Assembly: GCA_034336665.1 (NCBI GenBank)
Contig: CM067566.1
Location: 18,210,330-18,274,329 of the forward strand
Direction of reading: 5' to 3'
Source of the DNA: Luscinia megarhynchos
Lineage: Eukaryota; Chordata; Aves; Passeriformes; Turdidae
Length of the DNA: 64,000 nt
Shown here in pieces: positions 33,001 through 46,149 of this stretch. Position 1 is the first letter of the stretch; the number at the start of each line of letters is the position of its first letter. Below the pieces are notes generated by a model, which worked only from the letters and a program-made list of their open reading frames with translations, was not told the DNA's origin and did not search any database. The position numbers and the translations under genes are program-made.

Positions 33001-36000
33001 TCTCAAGGCGACTGCCCATTCTCCACAGCCAGCAAGTAGCAATAGCATTTTAAAAGAACAATGTCAGAGAGCAGCTTGGTTTTCTCAGTTGTCATCATTA
33101 TTTGTTTCTCTCCTGGCCAAACCACCAGAAGCAGGTTAAGGATGACACAAACTAGCAACAAATCACGGGGTGGAGGACAGAGCATGTGACAATGCCCTGG
33201 CTATGGTGCAAACATTTGAGCTACGTTTCGAAAGCCTGGATTTGTGTTCAGCAGAGTTCACGAGTGAAAAATAAAAGTCTCTGACGATAACAATCAACAA
33301 GCTCAATCTCATTAGTGTCTACTCTTCAGAGAAGAGGCTGGAGTGGATCCCATCAAGCTGTGATTTGGTTCAGTGCACTGGGGAAGGTTCCTAGAAGCAT
33401 TACCCCAGCTTCTTTACACTGTGCACTGAAGGGAAAAAAACAACATTTGGCAATTTGTTGTCAATATTTGTATAACTCCTGATGCCACTAAAACTGCATA
33501 TGTAGGCTTTAAACTAACAAAAACAAAGCCATGGCCAAGCTGGAGAGCTGGATTTGTTTCCATGCACAATTAGGTTTATTTGTTTAGGTCTCATTTTATT
33601 TGCTTTCAGATGACTCAGATAGGAGTATTGCAATCCTTTCAAAGTGAAGTAGTGTTCTGTGTATTTTGGGCATTGGGCTTAGCCAAATGTGGAAAGAATT
33701 GGCTGCTCAACAGTATTTTCCTATCCAGAGGTTTTTTCAAACTTTTGAGAGGAACTGAAGGAATGTCCCTTCCACGCCAGGCTTTCCCCCCCTTCCCCTA
33801 CACAGCGTCTCTCTGCATTATTGTTAAAGAGCACAGGAATTTTAAAACACTCCTCTGTTGTGCAACTGTTAGCAACTGCTCTTATTAATTGCTTTACCAT
33901 TATGCTGGATATTTAAATTCTCGCTAGTGTCATCCATAACATGCTGCTGTGAGTGTCTTTAACCCATTCCAGTAGAATATATCAATGGGGCCTTGCTCAG
34001 AATCTCCCATTCTGCTAGGACAGCTCTGGGTTTGCTGAAAATTATTTCCTGCATACATGAAGGGATATGTACATTTTGGCAAGTAGCCAAGTTTTCTGTT
34101 GGGAATTAGTCACTAAGGGCAGATTATTTTCCAGTGGACATGCTGGCATGCTATCAGTGTTAAGAGAATTTTCTTAAATCTCAGCACCATGGTGTTTCTT
34201 TTATCCCCTAGCCCCCACAAAAAACAGAAGAAAACTAAAATGCCGGGGGTTTTTTTTTCCCCTCTTCTGTCTTATATGTGTGGGAGGAAATGGCTTTTAA
34301 TATGTGCTTAGGCACCACTGTATTTTGGGGGCAATTTTTTTCCTCTGCTTTCTTCTGATAATTTTGCTTCTAGAAATACTACCTCAGATGATTTTTAAAA
34401 TGTAGACAATATGAATAGATCCACATTTATTTCTATTTCCATGAAACATAAAGGATTTCCTGCACTCACCAGAAGTATGCATTTGATTTATAGCCTTCCC
34501 TAATGCTCTTCCCACTCACACTCATAAAAGAAATATAGTAACAAAGGCTAATAGACAATCTATTTTAAAGTTTGTCCTGATAAAACCAAACTGGAACTTT
34601 ATTCAGTCTTAAATGTCAATTCTAAAATTTGGGATGTTTTTCTAATCAAGAGCAATAAATGTGGAAAGTGTCTCTGTGGAATGGAGCCGTGGCTCAGCAC
34701 GCTGCTGGCCCAGTGCTGTGCACACACTTTGGGGTCTGCACATCACAGAGTCCTCCCCATGCAATAGCTTCCTCTGAGAGACTGCTTAACCCTGGGAGAG
34801 ACTGAACAATGCTTATGATATGGGATCTGCTGGGGTTTTTTCTGCTTTTTAGAGGACAGGAACCCAAAATATATATACAACAAATTGAGAATCTTGTAAA
34901 TCTTCAACGACGATAAAGAAGAGATAAATAATACAAATTTCCATGCCTTTGATTAAAAAAAAACACAAAAAAAACCCAAAAACCAGAAGAAGTAATAAGG
35001 TGGACAAACAGGGTGGTGCCTAGAGATCTGCGTATGACACTTTGTTTCCCTCCCTCTAGCTGTGGAGAGCTGAGACTGTCAGAACAGATCAAACCCATTT
35101 AGTGGCCTTGCTTACCATGGTATCCCTTTATAACACCTTCAGGGCATTTCAACACTATGCCTGGAAAGTTGACAAACAACACAGTTGGGTGTGCTGGCTG
35201 CAGCTCTCGGGCCTTTCCCCACACACACATTTTGATGTATGCAGTTCTTCAAGTCTAACCCAAGGCTGAATATGGTTCTGGATTTCACTGCAACCTGAGA
35301 GAAGAGGCTCGACCAGGACCTGTCAGGGTTTATATTCTATGGGCTAGTGTTGAACATGTAATTTGATTATCAAAGTATGGTTTTGATGCAGGACAGTGAA
35401 TTGGTTCCACTTCTGTTGTTTACTTTGTTGTTGTTGTTTCTGTTCACCGTCTGTTGTTTTTATACACTGAAGATGTGTAACCATAACAGATGCATATAAT
35501 TCGGGTACATAGGAAAATATGGAAAATACATAGGAAAATACAGTGCACTGTATTATTGGTCCCTCATCACATAAGAGATGCCCTATATGAAACTGATTTT
35601 TACAGTGTTTGGGCTCCCTTAGTTGCCATGTACCATTAAGTGGTAAGATAGAAACTTTTTTTTTGGCAAGTTATATGTATCTTTTGCATTTTTACTTACA
35701 ACACACTGTGAGCTACAGCCAGGAAGGTTGTGATTTCAATCTAAGGTGGTTTCACCCCTTCCTTCCTGCAGATGTGTAGTTGTGTGTAGGCAGATACTTG
35801 CTGATGCCTGGCTAGTAATTCAAGTATTGAGACTTGTGGTCTTACCACCACTTCCTGATGTGCTTTACAGGTAAGCCTGGAAGACGAAGGAGGCTCTGGG
35901 GAGGAAAATTAGAAGAAAATAATTTAAAGATTTAAAGCATTAGCCTTGAAGCTACAAGGCAGTCAGGACATGGAAGGAATCACAAAAAGCAGACTGTGCT

Positions 36001-38389
36001 TCCTCTTCCATGTGATGAGGGACCTGAACAGTTTAAGAATACTAAAAACTTATGGCTGTGCCAGGCACAAGTAAGATAATGCACATCTTAATCCTATGTT
36101 ATCCTATCTCTCTCTTCCCTAAGATGGAACAAAGCAGGTCTGTATCTAAATACCTGTTCCTGTTTAACTTCAGGGCAAAGTAAAATACCTCACCCTGAAA
36201 CATCTCTGGGGGGGATGGTGTAAGTAAATCATAGTCCAGACAAGACATACATGCTTTTCATCTGTTGAGAAGTATTACATCTTGGCTGAGGGTGGGAAGG
36301 AGGTGGCTATGGTCAGGTAATGAAGGAGTAATTTAAGTCATCTGAACATTAAACATATCCTAATCACTAAGGACAGCACCAAATGCTGGGAAGCATGAGG
36401 AGAAAGAAGGATGGAGTAAGATGAACCACCAATGAAGCTTTGAGGTCTGAGTATTGCTGAATCCAGGAAGGCTCCACAGGCTCAGAGGATACTTTACCTG
36501 GTATCCTCTGAAATGGGATTTTTTTGTCCATACCTGAGGCTTAGTACACATAGTCTGATTTAATCTAATAAAAGAGAGGATAAACTGCAGTCTGCTTTGA
36601 TCTACACGTGCTACTTGTCAATAAACACTTTTCTCCCCCACTAATGCCGATCAAACTGTCATTGAAAAATCAGTTATTTTGATAAACCAGCTTTTTTGTG
36701 ATGTTTCACTTTCAACTGATAGTCTTTATTACCTTTACTTTATTTACCTGTTCATTTTAAACAGGACTTTCAATCTTCCATGCTTAATAACTCTATTACA
36801 GTGATATGTGTTTATTTCCTCCTTGCTGGATTTCATAAATTTGAATTTCCCATCTTTGAACTTCATCAAAGTAAAACATACCAGATATCTTCATTCCAGC
36901 AAATTTTTCTATGTTGCTTTTCTTATTGTTACTCACTTCCTTATGCTATATCTATAGTTGTGTGGTCACTCACCAGCAGATAGGAGCTTCCTCTGTGCTT
37001 TCAGCTGTGCCTGTAATTAGCAGGTTGCAAAGCCCAACTCATAAACTTGCAGCTGTGGCTTAGCACTTCTCTAAAATGGCCACGTAGCTTCCAGTTGGCC
37101 CTGAGTGCCAAAACATCTGCAATGGACCTTATAATAAACCCTATGAGTCAGTGTAGTGGCTTCCTAGACAGAGGAGTGCTGGTGTGCAGTTGAGTAGCCT
37201 ATTTATGCCAAGATGGCGTGGCTTGAGTCAGATGACCAGTGGAGCTAAATGTCATGTGGGCAGAACAAGGCAGTATATGCAGTGCTGAACAATAAGGCAC
37301 AAGTGAAGGTAAGACTGCTGGTTGTGAGATCATAGGCTCACAACTTGGGACACAGCTACAGATATGAGTGAGCAGAAAATGGCACTGTGTAGGAGAGGAA
37401 ATCCTTTTCTAACTTCTCTGAACTTACATGCAAAGCAGAATTGCTGGAGAAGACTCTGATTCATGATATTTGCCCTTTCTTCTCTCCTTTCTTCTCTCTA
37501 CTATCACTCAGAAAAGTGTGGGTAGGGGACTAAACCACTGTCTGATTATGATGTCTGCCAGCCATGTGGAGAGAAGCCAAAGTGCCAGAGAGCAGCACAG
37601 GTCTGTGGTACAAAATGTGCTTGTATGAGTGGGGAATCTGGAGGATATGAAACTCCATGACAATATTTGACCATGCATGCCTCTCAGTTCCACAAGAAAG
37701 GAGGAAATTCTGTGTTTATACGTCGAGACAAAAATCCATCTTTTCACCCTGCTTTCCTTCACCCCTTGTTAAGCTTTATGGCTGAGAGTCTGTTGTGTCT
37801 CCTCTTTGTCTTGTGCTTTGTTTCTTCTTCCCAAGCACCCCACTGAGGAACCAGGCAGGGTCTGCACAGTGCTGCCAGGAGCTGTAGTGCTCCTTGGGAG
37901 TGGATGCTGTGTCTCTTGCTTGCTCTGTGCAAATGCTGTCTAAGCCCAATCTTGCACCTTGTTTAAATGCCTGTGTGCTTGTTAAGGGCCTGGCTTTCCA
38001 GAGGACTGTGTGTGACAGCTCTGTGTTGCTTTTGGAGACAGATGTTCTCTCACTACGTTTAAAGGGGACAGTCATATCCCAAGAAGAGTTATTCCCAAAC
38101 TGAGTTTTGCTGCAGGTTTCCACTGAGATGACAACTCCTGATTTCATGCAGGGGTGCTGGCTCAGGCACCGTGTACCATGAGCACTGGAATAGCCATTTT
38201 CAGCAAACCCTACTTAACCAGACCCTCTGAAATATCCAAGAAGTTTCCAGCTAAAAGCAAAAACTGAGCTGTTTGCAATGAAATGTACCTCTTGCATAGT
38301 AATGGCTGCATGTAAGGACATTCTCAGAAATAAATGAAAGCCATACTGGTAGCTGTCGGTGCTTTACAGCAGCTCCAAGAGCTCTTTCT
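30044..38389. other. Intergenic, no gene recognised
   Basis: About 8.3 kb with no supported exon. There is a short imperfect duplication with a GGATCTT hairpin at about 32303-32380, a perfect 8-bp hairpin (GAGGATAC/GTATCCTC) near 36486-36508, and a YY1-type CAAGATGGCG at 37209-37218. Open frames of up to about 150 codons (for example 30561-31019) have no recognisable family. Confidence 0.5.
37209..37218 (+). promoter_or_regulatory. YY1-type motif
   Basis: CAAGATGGCG is the core YY1 sequence. The ATG within it opens only a 12-codon frame (ATGGCGTGG... to TAA). It is isolated, with no CpG island around it, so its function is unknown. Confidence 0.25.
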
Positions 38390-38870
38390 GTTTTCCTCAG
38401 CTAAAATGGTGCCAGGATGCTTTTGTTGCCTGACGGGCTGCTGGCAGGAGCCCCCGTTCTGGGTAGTGCTGATTGTGGTGTTGCTGGCACTGGGGAGCCG
38501 GGCAGCCAGGCTCTGTCCCACCGCCCTGCCCGGAGGGCAGCCCGGCCTGGGGGCACCAGGGACAGGCTGAGGCTGGCCCAGCACATGGTGCCTGTGGCCA
38601 GGCAGGGCTGTGGGGAGCTGGGCACCAGGCCTGCTGTGGTGCTGCTGGGGACCAATGGCCCAGGGGATAATGAAATGGGGTCGTGGCAGGTGAAACGTGG
38701 AGCCCTGGCGGTGGCAGCGCCCTCAGGGCCGCGTTGGCTCTGCAGCAGCAGCTCCGGCCTGCGCAGGGGCCCCGCTGGAGCTGCTGTCTGCTGTGGGCTG
38801 GGGACAGGCACACCTGCCTGCTCCGGGCTGAGCCTCCCCAGGGCCTTCTCTGGGTCATAAACCTGGAATT
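38390..38870. other. Isolated GC-rich pocket
   Basis: About 480 bp are much richer in G+C than the flanks, with scattered CpG. Open frames of up to about 150 codons overlap on both strands, which is what GC-rich DNA produces by chance. I recognise no protein motif. It could be an orphan CpG island, a GC-rich repeat, or a decayed insertion. Confidence 0.6.
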
Positions 38871-41800
38871 GAATCGAATACCGGATTGTAACGCTTCTGC
38901 CAGAAGAGGGTGGCTGCTGGATTCTGGCTGTGTTCCTGGACAGCTAGAGATGCTTCAGGAACACTCATGTCCCTTGGGTGCAGCCAGACGAAATTATCAT
39001 CTGGCCAGGCAGCAAACAGAGCCATTGTTAAAGGTGAGTGCAAACCCTCAGCACCTGCTTGGCCTTCTGGATATATCAATTTGCTGGTTTGAATTGAGGT
39101 CTCCCTGCAAATCCAGACTGAGCTTGCCCCTCAGCAGAGCACATTTAAATGGAAAATGAAGGAGAATGTCAAGCACTTAATATATGAGAAGTGATCTCAC
39201 AGATCTCTGTAGATAGGTAAAAGGATGCCAATGCCATGGTTAGGTAAGTAGGACCTGAGAATAACCTGCTGCTTAACAACTGCTGAGGAAAGGCTGGTAG
39301 GATGGGAGAGGCCTCAATCTGTTTCAGAGGCCTGACTTTCACCTCTGTGCTCATGCCAATATTCTTCATTTGTGCAATATTTTTCACCCAAGAAACAATG
39401 CTGTTAAAGATGAAATGATATTGCTGATGAACTATTTGGTGTTAGCTTTCCAGTCAGAAAAATGAAAGGGTGATGCATTTGTCATACTGAAATGATGTCA
39501 CTTTGGGAAGGGAATGATGTTTTTGTAACATCTTCTATCCCTGAAGGTTTGATTAAACTATCAAGTACCAAGTGACATCTTTGTCATATGACACTTCTTT
39601 GGAAACTGTAGGTGCCAGAACAGCATTTCAGTGTATACTTTGGCTAATGCAGAGCCACTGCTCCTCCCCAGGGCTGAATTTGTCATGACTCCTGGGCAGT
39701 GAGGAATCTTTGGTCTCTTGAAATAGGCTATTTCCTTTTTTGGAGAGAAATAAGAAGACAAAAGCAAGGGATTAATAATTTTTTTGTAGAATTCTTGCAG
39801 TGAGGAATTGTGATCAATATGAAAAAGTGGTAGTACCGAGACCTTGGGCTATGATGCTCGGGAGTAATACTTTGCATTTCACAATAGGCACAAAGGGAGA
39901 TACTGTTAATACTATTTTTCTGTAGATGTTTTAAATACAGTTAACGAATGCTGGGGCCAGTAAAGTTACTTATATTGAAGGTATTACACTGATAAAAATC
40001 TGAGGGATGGCCATCTGAGACCAAAGAGGTTAGGTAAAGAAAGGAAGAAAAAGGAGAAGGACATACAGATGACAGAAATAAAAAATGACACAAATATGAG
40101 AAAAAACAATTGTTAGGAAATTAATCTAGGAATTACCCCAACACACTGGAAATCTGTGGGCCCTGGTGGTCTGGTAAATTACGCTGTCCTAGCTGCTACC
40201 ACTTCACTTTTAAAATGTAAAAGCTGTCCTGATCCTCAAATGTCTTCAGCCATAATTTTCAAGTTCTGGCAAGTGCTGTGCAAGAACAATTCATGCAGGC
40301 CAGCTCTGACAGAGCAGTGAATACAGCAGGTGAAAAAACAGAAAGATAATTAAAACTAAATCTTTAAATCCTGTTGCAATTCCATCATGGGGCTTGACAT
40401 TAAATGAATTTTCATATAAAAATAAGGGGCAAGTAATTGGTTTTGTATTTTTATTTCCTTCCTTCTTTTAAGAAAGTGTGCCATAAAATTTTATAATGTA
40501 CATTTATCATCATATGCAAAGGGCTTAATTCCTGCTCTGTAACTGCATGACTATCAAGGGCACCACAGTCACGATGCTTTGTTTTTCCCTAGGTTTCCAA
40601 ACTAGAAGGAAGTTTATTTAGTAAGTTAAACAATAGACATGAAAAAAGGGAAGGAAGAAACATCTCCATAACTCTACTAAATTTCTTAAATTCCATAGCA
40701 GGATGAAATGAGGAAAAACCCAAAAGAAATTCAACTTGAAATCTTTTGTTGGATTTTGTTTTAAAACTTTCTGTGAAAAGATTCAGTCAGCATTTTAACT
40801 CAATCCCTAAATTTCTTTTGGATGAACCTCAGTTTTTAAGATCCAGACATTTTACTGGCAGTAATTTTGGTTGGTGTTAGAAGACTTCAAGCTTGGATTC
40901 CTCAGCTTATTTCATTCACCGATGTCTGCCAAAATGCCAGTGAAACAATTTGGGGGCATGCAGGACTGAAATGGGAAGACTTGGAATTGTTGCCCCATCA
41001 TTCAGAAACTGAGGGTCAGGATATATTTCCTTCTTTTTCATATGCAGCAGTATAAATTGTCTCCAAATTTCAGTGATCTTGAATAAAAATTATTTTGCTG
41101 TCACAATGTGGAAAGCAGAGAAAGTGTGACACAAAAGGTCTTGAGTCCAAACGCATTGTTAACTGACCAAATTACTACAAAACTCTCCCTAAGAATCTCA
41201 GACTTATTTAAATGTTTTATTAAGGAATTATCTAACTTGATGTCTCTTGTTTTATTTGTTCTAAGGATTTGTGTGTTTCTTAGCTTGCAAGGGCATGGGA
41301 CTGAAATCTCTCACGGCTTCAGAAAGGAAGTAGTTTTTTTCTGTGGCAAATTTCCTTGCTTGATAGAAAATGTTTGTCTGTTCTCTCCTTAAGTGAACTT
41401 ATTTGTGTTGAAAAAGAAACCAATTAACTATTGTGGCTTCAGCTAGAGATATGAACTCATACTATTAGACAAGGAACAGGAGCCATCTTTATTCAGTTGT
41501 CCCTGTAATTTATGTCCCTGTCCCAGTCACTGTGTCACTATATTGCATTATTCACTAGGAACCTGGTTCATAATCCTTAAAACAGTTCCCTGAAGCTGCA
41601 ATTTATGGTAGGGCCCAGAAGATTTCAGAAAGTCTAAGACAAAGTCCCACCATTCTCTGGAGGTAGACTGAGGGTAATATCTTCCACTGTACCAAGGCTA
41701 AACCTTAAGTTTAATGCTGACAGAAGTTGAATTTCTTGCAAGATAGCTGTAATTGGATTGAAGCAAGTTTTAATGCAGTACCTTTAGAGACTCAGTGACA

Positions 41801-44800
41801 CATAGGAGAAAGTGATGATGCCACTTTGGTGGCACTGGTGTCATCATTCTAAGAACAAGAAGATCCTGGTGCTCCTATGGAAGGAAAAATTAAAGCTCAC
41901 CTGCAGAGCAGCTTTTGACTTTCTCTTATGAATGTCATTAGGGCTGAATTGTTTCGGAGGCTCCAAGGAGTAACTCAGATGTGAGACATCAAAAAGAATG
42001 AGGAGTTGTTTATATATTTGTGTGGTGAACTAGTTCTATTACTGCTGTGGGTGAGTTATCTGTGACTTTTCACAAGCAAAAGAGAGTAATAATTTGGATT
42101 TTTTGGAGATTGATTTACTTTTCAATGTTAAAGAGCTAAGAGATGGCAGTTTTCACCTCTGGATATCTTAGACTGTGACAATACACAAAGTTTTGTAGGA
42201 GTCTTCATGATTGTCTCTCGGCAGCCTGTTCAAGATCAATGAAACTTTTTGAATTATCTGAGTTATTGAAATAGGAAAGAATTATTTAAAATAGTGAGAT
42301 GTCACTTTTGCACTTTGTAGGCTTACCTTAGTAAAGCAGAAGTGAAATGAACATTGCCAGAATTTTTAAGAGTTCTGGACTTTTCAGAATCGACCAGATA
42401 TTTGTTTTACACATATGGTAGACCTGAGATATGTCTGTGTGTCTGCTTTTGCACTATTGGAAACATTCCCAGACTTCACAGAGACAATCACCTGGTCTAT
42501 AATATTCTCAGCAGAGGGCAGACAGTGGGATCTGATGTTGCACAGTCTATTTGCTATGATCTGTTACTGCTGGCAACTGTGTATGTGGGATTTATAGGTG
42601 AATGTCCTATGCAGAGCTTTGGGAATTCGATCTTCTCATGCTTTTATTAATAAAGTGTCTTTTGCTGAAAAAATATATAGCAGAATGGATTCTTATTGTT
42701 GGTATATTGAGGAGCACTCAGACTTTCGAAAAGGACCCACCTATTTTATTAAGTAATGAAGAAGAGAATATACGGAGAGCTGGGGTGGAAAGTGAAGCTA
42801 AAATTATACCAAATTAAATGGAACTGTTCTGGCCTAAATGTCTAAGTGAGTCTGGCAATTCCTATATTAAACCATTTCTAGAATATAGAAATAAAGGAGC
42901 TGAAAGTTTATAGAATTCTATTTAACTTATATTAATTTCTTTCCATAGTTGTTTGAACGTGTGGAAATAAGGATAAGGATGTATTCACAGAGTTCATAGT
43001 TTATTTCATTCTGATTTGTTATTATATTGGAAAAACAAGTTATTGAGTCACTGTTAAAATAATTATTTTTCCTTAGCTGCTGATAATTTCTTGATCATTT
43101 TAATTTTGGAAATTTTTATTCTTCAATTTATTCTCACAATATGAGAATTTTTCTCATGTTCCAAATTTCTCAGGCTGTCTTGTTTATATAAAGTGTTGCT
43201 TTGCTTTGATTTGTTCCTCAGAATGATGGGTGATGTTGAAGTTCTCCATGCAGAGCATCTCACCATTGCCCTAGGGTGTCTGTATTTTTGGACCACCAAC
43301 TGGAATATAAGAAATGGTAGGACCATAAGTAACATGCTTATGTGTTGCTAATTGATGCACGAAAAATATGCTGAGTAAAGAATTTTGACTGCTTTTTTAA
43401 AGATCTGGGATTCTAGCCAGCCATGCCACTACCATTAGAATTAGGTAGGATCATAACACCAGATTTTTCAGTTGACTGGATGCAGCTCATGTTGACACTT
43501 CATTTCTAAACTGTTAGCTTGAATCTGTTTTCATTTATTAGTTGTGTTGCAACAAAGTACACTAAATGTTCATCACAGAGCAACTGGAGGCCTGGACAGA
43601 GGGTCAGGAAGAACAGATGTGGCTTTGTAGATGCAGGTTAGACGTTCATTCAAGTGGGAGGGAAAATTGCTATGTGTCTCAATAGGATGCAGGAAAATAG
43701 GAAAGGGGCAGCAAGTCATACATGTCTCTAGGAGGCCTTGCACATATAGAATGCAGCTCTCTCAGAAGGGTGGCTTTTTTGCTATTCTGAGTCTCCAAAA
43801 GGCACAGAAAGCATTAATCTGAAACATGAAACCAGGCCCAAGGTCCTAAGCCACACTGAAATAGCAGTGTTGTTTCTTTTTCCAGATGAGTAATTACTCT
43901 TTGGAGCCAGGGAGGAGGGACTTGGAATATCACTTGAAATTACTTCCCCCCACACATACCTCTACATTTTTTTAAAGACTTTCTATGTGATGAAGTCAGT
44001 GCTTAATTCTTAGGCACACAGAAATGGTGATTAGTACACAGTGCAGGAGGAGTACCTCTTGAGAACTGCTGGGGACTTGTAAAAAAAAATAGAAGAAAAA
44101 GGGGAAAGGTCAGTTTAGATTCCAGGTTTTTAAATCATTGTCACACATTCAAGGTGCATTTCAGCCATTCTGTATCACCAGAATGGCAGAAAAATGTCCT
44201 ATTCACTCTGGCCCAGATACACAGGCTGTTGCTCTTCTATTTTTATTGTTAGGATGGTCCATGATAAAAGTGAGAAAACTATCCAAGTTTCCTAGTGGAA
44301 ACATGGATTTTCATTATATCTGCTACAAAACTGAGCAGTATTTAGGACACTCAGCTGAGAAACCCATCTTCATAAGCTTGTGCTTCTGTCTTTCTTATTT
44401 TGACCACCTTCTTTCCACAGGAGTAAAAAAGCTTTCCTTTTCCTTCAGCTTCTCCCATGTTTATTCTGCTGTTCTTGTTAGCATCACTCTTTCACTTAAC
44501 TGCCTATATTCCTGTTTTCATTCCTCCTCAATATTGAACTTGGCTATTTTATGGGGTCAGAATTGCTGTCTATTACCATGATGTGCAAATGCTATCTCTA
44601 AAAATTATTAAAGTGCCTAGTAAATGTCATGGTGCATTGCTATACTCATTAGAAAACCCTAAGTGCTCAGGGTAGCATTCTTTGCAGGGCTGGAAATTCA
44701 TTTGGGTTTTATTTGAGACAAGATCCATGATGAGGAGGAAGGTTTTGATGCATTCATTGCATTGACCAGAGGGTAAAGCAGCTGCAGAGGCTTGTTGATC

Positions 44801-46149
44801 AGAATCAATTTCAGTTTCTGGAGTTCACTTCATCAACTGCTTTAGAAATTAGGAGCAAGTTTTCAAACCAGCTTCCAGTTTTCAAACCAGTTTCCACAGC
44901 TTTTGGAAAGACATCTTGACACAAGAATCCAGGAGAAAGAGGACAGAGGAAGGGTGTCAGTGCTTAAAAGTTGCAATTTTTTTGCTACAGCAAATGGACC
45001 TGCCTGGTTTTTGATTTGACCAAAGTATGGGTTGATCTTCTCTAAGTAGTAAGGAACAAATTTTCCAGCAGACCAAAGGAGGGAAGAGATGCTTTCTAGC
45101 CATCCACACCTATGAGGACATTTTTCTGTCCCCTGTTTTACCATATAGCTGTGATATTAAAGTTTCAAGAGTATTTTCAGGCCCTTAGATTTTTCCCAGT
45201 CTGACAGCACTGATTCAGTGTTGTTGGAGGTCAGCATGAGCCAGTCAGCCATACTTTATCAAAGAGCTGAATTCCTGTTGGTGTTCTACCTTTTCAATAA
45301 CAGTAATAGCTGTAACTGTTGAGAATGATGAGTGTCCTTGCAATGTTATCAGCTATGCCTCTCTCACCTTGGAGTATCCACCAGAGATTAACAAAAAGGG
45401 TATGTGGATACCCTGCTTGTGGTACCTGCAATATTTTGCTTGAAACAGAGCTCAGAATGGTGCGTAATTGTATCTTCTGTCCAGACCTTCACCTGCAGGG
45501 TCACCTTTTCCTGAATCCAGCATTTTCAGGGCTTACTGCACTCCAACATATGGCTCTATATGGGAATAGCAGAGTTTTTTCTGTATAAGTGATGGCCAGA
45601 GTGGCAAAAAAGACAGTCTCCATTCTGTGTCCTGACGTGAACCATGACTGTGAGGCCTCCAGAAACCTGGCACTTGTATGCTGTTGGCATTTTCTGATTA
45701 CTGTGTTTTTAATAATTTTGCCCAGAAATGAGATGGCAATTGCAGACATCTACAGGGATAATGTTTCCTTCCAGAGGAGTGGAAAAACTACTTACTTTTC
45801 AAAGAGCTTGATAGGTGAATCTCACTGACTATTTCCATCTTTGGCAGGCAAACTTCTTCTGCATTGTTACCAATACAGAAAGCCACAAAACTGATTCATA
45901 TTTTATGGTTCTAATTTTCTAGCACTTTTCTTTTTCTTTGCCATGTGGATATGGGATGGGATGAAAGAGGTAATGGTATCTGTTGAAAGATGAAACCTTT
46001 ATTCCCTATGTGGATTTACTTGATCTTACCAGTCCTATATCTTGATGATTCTTCCCAGGTTCCAGGGCTTCAGTCTAACACAGTAATTTAACTGCCTGAC
46101 TTGATGAGCTGTTTTGTGTAGTGAACTTCCTATTCTGATTATAACTATG
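38871..46149. other. Intergenic, no gene recognised
   Basis: About 7.3 kb, mostly AT-rich. A CTCF-like motif is at 42508-42521, and a 20-bp tandem duplication of TTTTCAAACCAG units is at about 44859-44897. No exon or named repeat family could be supported. Confidence 0.5.
42508..42521 (+). promoter_or_regulatory. CTCF-like motif
   Basis: TCAGCAGAGGGCAG agrees with the CTCF core consensus at every position except the first. Motif evidence only. Confidence 0.3.

Noticed and set aside
37213..37248. ATGGCGTGG start resembling the beginning of one human RBPJ isoform (MAW...)
   Set aside because: The match ends after three residues, the frame stops after 12 codons and no donor follows. It is better explained as a YY1-like motif.
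38397..38860. Several 130-150 codon frames on both strands
   Set aside because: Overlapping frames in GC-rich DNA with few stop codons. None resembles a protein family.
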